Made by a program: the position numbers and the translations under genes. Below are positions 8,786-16,381 of a DNA stretch of 64,000 nt, in pieces. This DNA is from an uncultured Mucilaginibacter sp. Lineage in GTDB: Bacteria > Bacteroidota > Bacteroidia > Sphingobacteriales > Sphingobacteriaceae. Where the stretch lies: contig CAIPFE010000010.1 in assembly GCA_903864275.1 (NCBI GenBank), forward strand, positions 62,001 to 126,000, written 5' to 3'. How positions within the stretch are numbered: position 1 is the first letter of the stretch; each line of letters begins with the position of its first letter. Under the pieces are notes generated by a model that saw only the letters and a program-made list of their open reading frames with translations, searched no databases and was not told the origin of the DNA.

Positions 8786-9526
8786 TTATTTGAATTCCCT
8801 GATCAGCTTATTGTACGAAGTTACGTTACCAAAAAAGTATTTAACCATGATGGTGATCTGCCGGTATTGGTCGGGGGCGTTATTTTTAAATTTTGACGGA
8901 GGGTCATCATAGCCGTCAAGGCCTTCATTAAATACGAACGTGTGAACATAACCCACATCAATAGCCACACTTGGTTCGTTATACGAATCATATATCTTAA
9001 ATTCGTAGCCAACGCGTAAAGGGAGCATCAGGTCGAGGCTATTGTCGTGGCCAGGAAATTTATAATAGCCGGGCTGAGGGTAAGGCGGCGCATAAATGCT
9101 ATAGCGCTGCACGGTAACGGTATTGGATATAAGCCCCGCCCCGGTGCCAACATAAAAGTCTTTTAAAATTTGTAAAAGCCAGTCGCCCGAATAATCAATC
9201 CCTGCGCCAAGCTGAAAATCGCCATGAATGATCAGGGCTTTGTAATTATTACTGTATACGCGGCCGTAGGGGTCCTGGGTTGGCAAAAGCCCTCCACCGG
9301 ATAAAGTCCCCACCTGAACTTCGGCTTCGATTGGCACGTATGGATTATAATTGTAGATAAAATTAACGTTGAATGCAGGGTGATTATCCTGCCTTGTAAC
9401 ATTTGTGTAACCGCGGATATAGCTGGCACCGGCTCCAATACCAAATTCCTGGTAGTTATACCCGCTTTGTGCTTTTGCGGTTATAGCGGCAAATGTGATA
9501 ACTAAAAATAAAATATATTTTTTCAA
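8786..9526 (-). CDS. Outer-membrane beta-barrel-like protein
   Basis: No precise family is recognised. With a TTG start at 9526 the protein is 246 residues and begins with a clean signal peptide (MKKYILFLVITFAAITAKAQ). The mature part alternates glycine/aromatic strands (FGIGAGASYIRGYTN, FIYNYNPYVPIEAEVQVGTLSGGG, LRVGYEFKIYD, ITIMVKYFFGNVTSYNKLIREFK), the pattern of a small barrel. The frame is open to ATG at 9616, but that start would overlap the pepT start and lie upstream of the promoter box at 9568-9575. The TTG start is therefore favoured. It is divergent from pepT and upstream of the MmcQ gene. Confidence 0.75.
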   Translation of the reverse strand: MKKYILFLVITFAAITAKAQSGYNYQEFGIGAGASYIRGYTNVTRQDNHPAFNVNFIYNYNPYVPIEAEVQVGTLSGGGLLPTQDPYGRVYSNNYKALIIHGDFQLGAGIDYSGDWLLQILKDFYVGTGAGLISNTVTVQRYSIYAPPYPQPGYYKFPGHDNSLDLMLPLRVGYEFKIYDSYNEPSVAIDVGYVHTFVFNEGLDGYDDPPSKFKNNAPDQYRQITIMVKYFFGNVTSYNKLIREFK

Positions 9527-9567
9527 TGCTAAATGTTGATCAATATTTACAATATTAGGAGTTCCCT

Positions 9568-9575
9568 CAAAAATA
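9568..9575 (-). promoter_or_regulatory. TAttTTTG (-7) box of the outer-membrane protein gene
   Basis: Exact TAnnTTTG match 41 nt upstream of the TTG start at 9526. It places the transcript start downstream of the alternative ATG at 9616. Confidence 0.55.
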
Positions 9576-9600
9576 GAAAATTTAACGGTATATTTTTTAT

Positions 9601-10854
9601 ATGATTTTAAATTCACAACCCAAATTTACTGTTACAGACCGATTTTTAAAGTATGTAACTATTGATACGCAGTCCGATCCGGCGTCAAACTCCAATCCAT
9701 CGACCGAAAAGCAGAAGGAACTGGGGAAACTCCTGGTCAGTCAATTGCAGGAAATGGGGATCGCAGATGCCCATCTCGACGAATATGGATATGTATATGC
9801 AACCGTTCCCGCAAATTCAGGCAAAGCGAATACTCCCGTAATATGCTTTTGCTCGCACATGGATACCGCCCCGGATTGTAGTGGCGCAGGGGTCAAGCCA
9901 ATCGCACATAAAAATTACCAGGGCGCCGACATCGTTTTGCCTGACGATCCGTCGCAAATAATAAAATTAAAAGAACACCCCGACCTGGAAAACCAGGTTG
10001 GTAACGACCTTATTACGGCAAGCGGCACAACATTGTTGGGGGCGGACAATAAAGCCGGCCTCGCTGAAATAATGGACGCCTGCTACCAGCTTGTTAATCA
10101 TCCCGAAATAAAACACGGAACTATCAGGATATTATTTACACCCGACGAGGAAATTGGCCGTGGGGTCGACAAGGTGGATATTAAAAAACTTGGGGCTTAT
10201 GCCGCTTATACCATGGATGGCGAAAGTGCCGGGAATATGGAAAATGAAACCTTTTCGGCGGATGGTGCGAAGCTTATTATTAACGGCATCAGCGCCCATC
10301 CCGGCTTTGCTAAGGGCAAAATGGAAAGCGCTATAAAGATAGCCGCGCAAATTGTTGCAGCGTTACCTTATGAATTATCGCCCGAAGGAACCGAAAATAA
10401 AGAGGGTTTTGTTCACCCTGTAGCTATTGCGGGGCACGTAGAAACTGCAAGTATTGATTTTATCATCCGTGATTTTGAAGAAGAAAAGTTAACCGATCAT
10501 GCAAATACCATACGCAGGATCGCTGTTCAGGTATTAAAAAAATTTCCCGGGTCTTCCGCCGAATTACAGGTAAAACCACAGTACCGCAACATGAAAAATA
10601 TATTGGATAAACACCCGCAAATTGTTGAGTACGCAATGGAAGCTATGAAGCGTGCGGGTTTAAATGCGAAACTTTGCAGCATACGGGGTGGCACAGATGG
10701 CTCCAGGCTCTCGTTTATGGGTTTGCCATGCCCCAATATTTTTGCCGGGGAGCATGCCTTTCACAGCAAACAGGAATGGGTTTCGGTACAGGACATGCAA
10801 AAAGCGGTTGAAACGATTTTGCATTTATGTATGATCTGGGAAGAGAATGCTTGA
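9601..10854 (+). CDS. pepT: Peptidase T (tripeptide aminopeptidase)
   Basis: This 417-residue cytosolic M20 zinc peptidase removes N-terminal residues from tripeptides. Metal-site motifs are visible: SHMDTAPD (His about 86, catalytic Asp 88), LLGADNKAG (bridging Asp about 149), TPDEEIGRG (catalytic and metal Glu, about 183-184), YTMDGE and the C-terminal HSKQEWVSV His. Length and full-length pattern fit PepT rather than other M20 enzymes. The start ATG lies 74 bp from the divergent outer-membrane gene. It is convergent with the TlpA-like gene, with a TCCGAAA-word repeat between them. Confidence 0.95.
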   Translation: MILNSQPKFTVTDRFLKYVTIDTQSDPASNSNPSTEKQKELGKLLVSQLQEMGIADAHLDEYGYVYATVPANSGKANTPVICFCSHMDTAPDCSGAGVKPIAHKNYQGADIVLPDDPSQIIKLKEHPDLENQVGNDLITASGTTLLGADNKAGLAEIMDACYQLVNHPEIKHGTIRILFTPDEEIGRGVDKVDIKKLGAYAAYTMDGESAGNMENETFSADGAKLIINGISAHPGFAKGKMESAIKIAAQIVAALPYELSPEGTENKEGFVHPVAIAGHVETASIDFIIRDFEEEKLTDHANTIRRIAVQVLKKFPGSSAELQVKPQYRNMKNILDKHPQIVEYAMEAMKRAGLNAKLCSIRGGTDGSRLSFMGLPCPNIFAGEHAFHSKQEWVSVQDMQKAVETILHLCMIWEENA

Positions 10855-10912
10855 TTTCGGATTTTTCACTTAATAATTTGTTTTTTAATAGAGTTCAAGA
10901 AGGCTATCAACG

Positions 10913-10966
10913 TTTCGGATTTTCGATTTGACTAGATATTACAAATCCGAAATCGAAAATCCGAAA
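10913..10966. repeat. TCCGAAA-word inverted repeat
   Basis: The arms TTTCGGATTTTCGATTT (10913-10929) and AAATCGAAAATCCGAAA (10950-10966) are perfectly complementary over 17 bp. Additional single words flank it (10857-10868 and 10967-10973). It lies between the convergent pepT and TlpA-like genes and could act as a two-way transcription end. Confidence 0.8.
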
Positions 10967-10973
10967 TCCGAAA

Positions 10974-12206
10974 TCATTCACTCAACAAATTATCCGTCAG
11001 CTTATCAAACTCATCAATAAACTGCGTGTAGTAAACGCCTGTTCCGGGGCCGCTGAAGCCGGTGTGTATTTTACGCACCTCTCCCTTTTTATCAATAATG
11101 ATAGTAGTGGGAAAGCCTTTAAAATCGGCCAGCATAGGCAGGCTTTTTTCAGGGTCTCCCTTTGAGGGGGTATAGCCGGTAATTAATAATAGATAAGGTA
11201 TATTAAAGTGAGTCTTCATTTGCTGCACTGTTTTTCGAGATTTAACGAAATCAGTCGTGCGTTCATAAGCCAGGCCAATTACTTCAACACCTTTTTTATG
11301 ATATTTTGGATAATAGCTGTTAACTATAAAATTGGTTTCGTCCATAGAGTTTGGGCACCACGAGCCTAATATCTGTACTATAACCACCTTGTTTTTAAAA
11401 CGGCTATCGGTTAACGAAACTTTGTGGCCGTTAATATCTTTAAAAGTAAAGGCAATTTTTTTGTAGCCCGGCTTTAAGACTGTTAATGAATAGGCATCCG
11501 GCAGCTTGGCATTTGGGTCCTTTACCGCGCTCCATTTATCCAATCCCGAAAGGCCTGAATAATACTTACCGTCGCTGATGGTTTTTGGATTATTTATTTT
11601 CGCAGTAAATATAAAAGCATGACCGCCGTCGAAGCAGGATAGGTATAGCTGGTTGCCATTTACGCTTCCTTCAAGGTAACGGTAGTCGCCCGAGATGCTT
11701 AAAAATGTGCCGGTTAATTTTGAGCCCGTTTGCTTAAATTCTCCTACTAATTTTTTTTCCCCGGGTGTGCCTTTATCAAAAATAGCCGACCATCTGCCAG
11801 CCACATTAAAAGCAGGTTTGGCATCTTTAAAAAAGCGCCATCCGGTATTAGGTACAGCAGTAAAATCCATTGCGGCATCTTTATCGGCCAAATGTTTTAT
11901 CCACTTGCCTGTCAGCGCTTTTCCGGCAAATTTTAACTTAAATTCCGAATTAAATAAGGGCATGTGTATAAAAACCGAATCGCCTTTGGTTTTTATATCA
12001 GTTACTTTAAAACGTTCGTCGCCGTTATGAATAGTAAGTTGCTGATGGCCGCCGACGGTCTCAACATCAAAATTAAAAGGTAGTTCATTGCCCGTTGAAT
12101 TTTTCAAAACACCGCGCCAAATACCTGTTTGCAGTTTGGTTTGGGCGGAGGCCGAAACGGTAATTATAAAAAGTGATACGGCTATAATAGCATATCTTAA
12201 TTTCAT
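10974..12206 (-). CDS. TlpA-like thioredoxin-fold protein with CxxS active site
   Basis: This 410-residue exported protein has a signal peptide (MKLRYAIIAVSLFIITVSASAQ). An N-terminal half of about 240 residues resembles the lipocalin/DUF4369-like part of Bacteroidota TlpA proteins. The C-terminal thioredoxin fold (about 265-405) contains FKNKVVIVQILGSWCPNSMDE. Cys284 is present, but the resolving Cys of the usual WCxxC is Ser287 (codon TCT, one base from TGT). The cis-Pro loop (FKGFPTTIIIDKKG) is intact. A one-Cys protein cannot reduce disulfides in the usual dithiol way; it might form mixed disulfides or act as a binder. The gene stands alone, with 73 nt to the next gene. Confidence 0.85.
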   Translation of the reverse strand: MKLRYAIIAVSLFIITVSASAQTKLQTGIWRGVLKNSTGNELPFNFDVETVGGHQQLTIHNGDERFKVTDIKTKGDSVFIHMPLFNSEFKLKFAGKALTGKWIKHLADKDAAMDFTAVPNTGWRFFKDAKPAFNVAGRWSAIFDKGTPGEKKLVGEFKQTGSKLTGTFLSISGDYRYLEGSVNGNQLYLSCFDGGHAFIFTAKINNPKTISDGKYYSGLSGLDKWSAVKDPNAKLPDAYSLTVLKPGYKKIAFTFKDINGHKVSLTDSRFKNKVVIVQILGSWCPNSMDETNFIVNSYYPKYHKKGVEVIGLAYERTTDFVKSRKTVQQMKTHFNIPYLLLITGYTPSKGDPEKSLPMLADFKGFPTTIIIDKKGEVRKIHTGFSGPGTGVYYTQFIDEFDKLTDNLLSE

Positions 12207-12279
12207 GGTTAATAGATTAGATGATAGGGATGTTTAAGGCTTTTTTGAAATAACAACTAAAAGATCTTTATCTGTCATA

Positions 12280-12594
12280 TTAAATGGGGCCTATTTTACC
12301 TAACGCTTTTGAAAGCTCTTTAAGCCTATTAATACGCTCAAATGATTGACTTTGATAGTACAGAAAAAGGTTATCAGGTTTGTATCGGTGCGATTTATTT
12401 AACTCAGTGTTATTTGCCTGGTCTTTGTTGAGTTTACTTAACAACAGGTCATTCCACTTATTCATCTGTTTAAGTTGGGATAACAATTCTTTATTGTCAT
12501 CACGCATTTGTTTCATTCGCAATTCCAAATTTTCCATGCGATGATGTAAATCATCCATTTCTTCTTCCATACCCAAAGCTATGAAATTTTCCAT
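12280..12594 (-). CDS. Small coiled-coil protein of unknown function
   Basis: I do not recognise this 104-residue protein. Residues 8-55 show heptad-like spacing with many Glu, Met, Leu and Lys (MEEEMDDLHHRMENLELRM), so a coiled coil is likely. The C-terminal half is basic and polar. There is no signal peptide or membrane segment. An upstream TTG (12597) is in frame, but the ATG at 12594 is more plausible. The start lies 3 nt after the acyl-CoA dehydrogenase stop, so it is probably the second gene of that operon. Confidence 0.6.
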   Translation of the reverse strand: MENFIALGMEEEMDDLHHRMENLELRMKQMRDDNKELLSQLKQMNKWNDLLLSKLNKDQANNTELNKSHRYKPDNLFLYYQSQSFERINRLKELSKALGKIGPI

Positions 12595-12597
12595 CAA

Positions 12598-13737
12598 CTA
12601 TTTCAGCACCTCGCGTGATATTACAATTCTTTGAATTTCGGACGTCCCTTCGTAGATCTGGGTGATCTTGGCGTCGCGCATTAAGCGCTCCACGTGGTAT
12701 TCTTTAACAAAACCGTAGCCGCCGTGTATCTGCACAGCCTCAACGGTGGTCCGCATGGCAACTTCCGAGGCGTATAATTTTGCCATTGAGCTGGCCTGGG
12801 CATAGGGCAGGCCCTTATCTTTTAACCAGGCAGCCTTAAAGCATAGTAAACGGGCGGCTTCAATTTCTGTGGCCATGTCCGCGAGCTTAAATTGGGTAGC
12901 CTGCAGGTCGGCAATTGTTTTGCCAAATGCCTTTCTGCCCTTCGAGTACTGGAGCGCTAACTCAAAGGCCCCCGACGCTATACCCAGCGCCTGTGCCGCA
13001 ATGCCGATACGGCCGCCTTCCAAAGTATTCATGGCAAACTTAAACCCGAAGCCGTCTTCTCCTATCCTGTTTTCTTTCGGAACTTTAACATCGGTAAACA
13101 TCAGCGAATGGGTATCAGAACCACGAATACCAAGCTTATTCTCCTTTGCGCCTACGGTAAACCCTTCCATCCCCTTTTCAACTATTAACGCATTTATGCC
13201 ATGATGCTTTTTTGAAGCATCAGTCTGCGCCATAACAAGGTAAGTTGATGCAGAGCCGCCGTTAGTGATCCAGTTTTTTACACCGTTAATTAAATAATGG
13301 TCGCCCATGTCAATAGCGGTTGTTCTTTGCGACATCGCATCTGAACCTGCTTCCGGTTCCGACAAACAAAAGGCCCCTATTTTCTCCCCTTTAGCCAATG
13401 GCACCAGGTATTTTTGCTTTTGTGCTTCGGTGCCGTATTTTTCGAGCCCGTAGCATACGAGTGAATTATTTACTGAAACCACGACCGATGCCGAGGCATC
13501 AATTTTTGATAATTCTTCCATTACCAGCACGTACGAAATGGAATCCAGCCCGCTGCCGCCGTATTGCGGCGAAACCATCATCCCCAAAAAGCCAAGCTCA
13601 GCCATTAGTTTCACCTGTTCAGCCGGGAATTTTTGATGCTCATCCCGCTCAATTACACCCGGTTTAAGTTCAGCTTGGGCAAAATCACGGGCTGCCTGGC
13701 GGATCATTATTTGCTCTTCGGTCAGTTCAAAATACAT
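12598..13737 (-). CDS. Acyl-CoA dehydrogenase (short/medium chain type)
   Basis: This 379-residue flavoprotein catalyses alpha,beta-dehydrogenation of acyl-CoA in fatty-acid or branched-chain amino-acid breakdown and passes electrons to ETF. Domain order is the usual one: N-terminal helices, middle beta domain with AFCLSEPEAGSDA and WITNGG, and C-terminal helices with RKAFGKTIADLQATQFKLADM. The segment IYEGTSEIQRIVISREVL contains the catalytic Glu. The length is normal for the family. A TAttTTTG box precedes it. Chain-length preference cannot be told from sequence by eye; butyryl/short-branched enzymes are the closest in pattern. Confidence 0.93.
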   Translation of the reverse strand: MYFELTEEQIMIRQAARDFAQAELKPGVIERDEHQKFPAEQVKLMAELGFLGMMVSPQYGGSGLDSISYVLVMEELSKIDASASVVVSVNNSLVCYGLEKYGTEAQKQKYLVPLAKGEKIGAFCLSEPEAGSDAMSQRTTAIDMGDHYLINGVKNWITNGGSASTYLVMAQTDASKKHHGINALIVEKGMEGFTVGAKENKLGIRGSDTHSLMFTDVKVPKENRIGEDGFGFKFAMNTLEGGRIGIAAQALGIASGAFELALQYSKGRKAFGKTIADLQATQFKLADMATEIEAARLLCFKAAWLKDKGLPYAQASSMAKLYASEVAMRTTVEAVQIHGGYGFVKEYHVERLMRDAKITQIYEGTSEIQRIVISREVLK

Positions 13738-13756
13738 GGGCTTTCAGATTTGACTG

Positions 13757-13764
13757 CAAAAATA
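13757..13764 (-). promoter_or_regulatory. TAttTTTG (-7) box of the acyl-CoA dehydrogenase
   Basis: Exact TAnnTTTG match, 19 nt upstream of the ATG at 13737. Confidence 0.6.
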
Positions 13765-13797
13765 ATGTTATGCATGCATAGTAAAAAATATAAGCAC

Positions 13798-13825
13798 AAA
13801 AAAAGAGAGCCTTTTTGAAGCTCCC
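13798..13825 (-). terminator. Minus-strand terminator-like hairpin
   Basis: Read on the minus strand: GGGAGC, a 9-nt loop, GCTCTC, then seven T (13804-13798). No annotated minus-strand gene lies immediately to its right, so it may end an unannotated small RNA or shield the acyl-CoA dehydrogenase promoter. Confidence 0.55.
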
Positions 13826-13872
13826 TTTCCCCTAATTAATTTAAACTATTGATTAAACCCAAAACAAAGAAC

Positions 13873-13898
13873 AAAAAACCTCAGCCTGGGCGTCTGAG
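13873..13898 (-). terminator. Second minus-strand terminator-like hairpin
   Basis: On the minus strand CTCAG (13898-13894) pairs with CTGAG (13884-13880) around a GC-rich 9-nt loop, followed by G and six T. The stem is short, so the call is tentative. Confidence 0.4.
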
Positions 13899-14192
13899 AA
13901 TTCAAAAACAAATATTTTTCATAGGTAGATGTTTTATCGTTTTCGTAGATATATGCAGGGCCACTAAAGAAGGAACAAATGTTAAGCCACAGTTTCCAAT
14001 TATCGGGATTTTTGAGTGCGTGCAATTAAAAAAGACCCCCGGGTAACATTTTATAGCTAAGCCTATATTTAGTTGAAATTTTATTTTTAGCTTGCATTAG
14101 TAAACATTGCGGATAATTTAGTACCAGATTGTTTTTTGTATGCTATTTTATACAAGCTTTGTATTTTTTTACCTACACAGAAATTAAGACAC

Positions 14193-16244
14193 ATGACTAA
14201 AAAGTTTGTTATCAAAGCTATTATTGTAAGCACTATTGGTATGTCGGTTATCAGCGCCTGCAAGGATAAGGCAAAAAATTATGCTGCAAATGATGTGATA
14301 TATAAAGACCTGGATACTTCCGTTAAACCGGGCGACGATTTTTTCAGATATGCCAACGGCGGCTGGCTTAAAAAAAATCCCATCCCCCCGGCGTATTCAT
14401 CATGGGGTATTGGCAATGTGGTTGACGAAGAATTAAGGGACCGGCTGAAAAAAATAAACACTGAAGCATTGAGCGCAAAGGCTGAAAAAGGGAGCAATAC
14501 CCAAAAAATAGGTGATTTCTACTTCAGCGGGCTGGACACCGTGGCTATTGAAAAGGAAGGGCTCGACCCGCTTAAACCGGAGCTAAGCAAAATTGACAAT
14601 ATAAAAGATGTTAATGACCTTGTTGATGAGTTTGCACACCTGCATACTATAGGGGTTGAAACGCCTATTGCGGCGGGAGTTGGGCAGGATGCAAAAAACA
14701 GCGGTAAAAACATGCTGCAATTATACCAGGGCGGCATAGGCCTTCCTAACCGCGATTTCTATTTTAATACTGACCCGCACAGCGTTACCATACGGACCGA
14801 TTACCAGGAAAAACATTTGCCTATAGTTTATAAATTATCAGGTTTAAGTGCTGATGAGGCAAGTGCAGCAAGTAAACAAACATACAATCTGGAAAAATTT
14901 TGGGCTGACAGCTCGAGGAAATTAATGGACCTGCGCGATCCTTACCGCAACTATAATAAAATGCCTTTAAGCGCCCTGGGCAAGCTGGCCCCCGATATTA
15001 ACTGGAAAAGCACTTTTGAAAAAATGGGCTATAAAAACGTTGATACGGTAATTGTTGGCCAGCCCGAGTATTACAGGGCTTTAAACAAGTCCCTTAAGAC
15101 TTTTACCATCGCCGACTGGAAAAACTACCTCCGTAAAAATGTCGTAACGTCATTCGGTTCATACCTGAGTAAACCTTTCGATGATGAGAATTTCAGATTT
15201 TTTGGAACTGTGCTGTACGGCAATAAAGAACAATTGCCCCGCTGGAAACGCGTATTGGATACAGAAAATGGCTTAATGGGCGAAGTGCTCGGCCAGATAT
15301 TCGTAAAGGAATATTTCTCTGAACAAACGAAGGAGCGCTATGTAAACCTGGTGGAAGCTATGCGTTCAACATTCAAAGAGCATATTCAAAAACTTGACTG
15401 GATGAGCGAGCAAACCAAGCAGAAAGCCTATGATAAGTTGGCGAAAGTTGTCCCTAAAGTAGGTTACCCCGATCACTGGAAGGATTTTTCGACGCTGACC
15501 ATCGACCGCGGGCCGTATTCCCTGAATGTAATGCGCGCAAACAATTTCTGGCACAGGTATAATGCCGAAAAATTGGGCAAGCCTGTTGACCGGACGGAAT
15601 GGGATATTACACCGCAAACTTACAATGCTTATTATAATCCTTCAAATAATGAGATTGTATTACCAGCGGCGCAGTTCCTGGTGCCAGGCGTAAAGGATGA
15701 AGATATGGACGACGCCGTGGTTTATGGTTATGCTGCAGCATCAACCATCGGCCATGAAATGACCCATGGCTTTGACGACCAGGGCCGCCAGTTTGATGCA
15801 AAGGGAAACTTAAAAGAATGGTGGCTGCCGGAGGATTCGGTGAAGTTTACCCAGCGCGCACAAATGCTTATTAACCAGTTTAATGGGTATAGTATTTACG
15901 GACTGCACGTTAATGGGAAAGCGACGCAGGGCGAAAATATTGCCGATTTGGGTGGGATAGTTATCGGCCTTGATGCCTTTAAGAAAACTGACGAGTATAA
16001 AGAAGGGAAACCAATAAACGGGTTAACGCCAGTTCAGCGTTTCTTCCTGGGATATGCCTTAGGATGGCTTGGAGAGGATAGAAAAGAGGCCCTGTCAAGC
16101 CAGATACTTACCAATGAACATGCGCCGGGTTTTATGCGCGTTAACGGACCCTTTACCGATGTACCTGAGTTTTACGAAGCATTTCATATCAAAAAGGGCG
16201 ATAAAATGTGGATTAACCCGGATAAGCGGGTTAAGATCTGGTAA
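14193..16244 (+). CDS. M13 family zinc metallopeptidase (neprilysin/PepO type), lipoprotein
   Basis: This 683-residue endopeptidase starts at MTKKFVIKAII. The longer frame from 14136 would begin upstream of the probable promoter. The signal ends in the lipobox VISAC, so it should be a lipoprotein of the envelope. The N-terminal M13 domain opens with PGDDFFRYANGGWLKKNPIPPAYSSWG. The C-terminal catalytic domain has HEMTH (His521, Glu522, His525), the third zinc ligand in GENIADLGG, and the family ending HAPGFMRVNGPFTDVPEFYEAFHIKKGDKMW. Family members cut small peptides outside the cytoplasm. It is the first of a tandem pair and is followed by a terminator palindrome. Confidence 0.95.
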   Translation: MTKKFVIKAIIVSTIGMSVISACKDKAKNYAANDVIYKDLDTSVKPGDDFFRYANGGWLKKNPIPPAYSSWGIGNVVDEELRDRLKKINTEALSAKAEKGSNTQKIGDFYFSGLDTVAIEKEGLDPLKPELSKIDNIKDVNDLVDEFAHLHTIGVETPIAAGVGQDAKNSGKNMLQLYQGGIGLPNRDFYFNTDPHSVTIRTDYQEKHLPIVYKLSGLSADEASAASKQTYNLEKFWADSSRKLMDLRDPYRNYNKMPLSALGKLAPDINWKSTFEKMGYKNVDTVIVGQPEYYRALNKSLKTFTIADWKNYLRKNVVTSFGSYLSKPFDDENFRFFGTVLYGNKEQLPRWKRVLDTENGLMGEVLGQIFVKEYFSEQTKERYVNLVEAMRSTFKEHIQKLDWMSEQTKQKAYDKLAKVVPKVGYPDHWKDFSTLTIDRGPYSLNVMRANNFWHRYNAEKLGKPVDRTEWDITPQTYNAYYNPSNNEIVLPAAQFLVPGVKDEDMDDAVVYGYAAASTIGHEMTHGFDDQGRQFDAKGNLKEWWLPEDSVKFTQRAQMLINQFNGYSIYGLHVNGKATQGENIADLGGIVIGLDAFKKTDEYKEGKPINGLTPVQRFFLGYALGWLGEDRKEALSSQILTNEHAPGFMRVNGPFTDVPEFYEAFHIKKGDKMWINPDKRVKIW

Positions 16245-16266
16245 GGTGTTCAATTAAACCCTTCGT

Positions 16267-16295
16267 AGAGACGTGATTCATCACGTCTCTTTTTG
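16267..16295 (+). terminator. Terminator palindrome (AGAGACG family) after the first M13 gene
   Basis: AGAGACGTGA, loop ttca, TCACGTCTCT, then TTTTTG. The core is closely related to the 34-bp palindrome at the end of the second M13 gene. Confidence 0.85.
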
Positions 16296-16381
16296 TTTTC
16301 AGGCATATAAATTTTACAAACCCGCTAAAGCAACCTGCAAAACTTTTAATTAAGTTTGTTTTCAACTGGCCGTCAAAAAAA

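Larger units (their letters stand above)
13765..14192. other. Gap without a convincing protein gene
   Basis: About 430 bases between the divergent acyl-CoA dehydrogenase and M13 peptidase. A 65-codon frame at 13849-14046 (+) has no coding character. The gap holds two minus-strand terminator-like hairpins (13798-13825 and 13873-13898) and a weak promoter for the M13 gene (TTG, 22 nt, AAgcTTTG near 14153-14160). A small RNA on the minus strand is possible. Confidence 0.5.

Noticed and set aside
13849..14046. 65-codon plus-strand frame in the gap before the M13 gene
   Set aside because: Composition is not protein-like, there is no promoter box, and it crosses the minus-strand hairpins.
14136..14192. 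ATG start extending the first M13 peptidase by 19 codons
   Set aside because: It would precede the lipoprotein signal sequence and the probable promoter; MTKKFVIK gives a clean signal peptide with lipobox.
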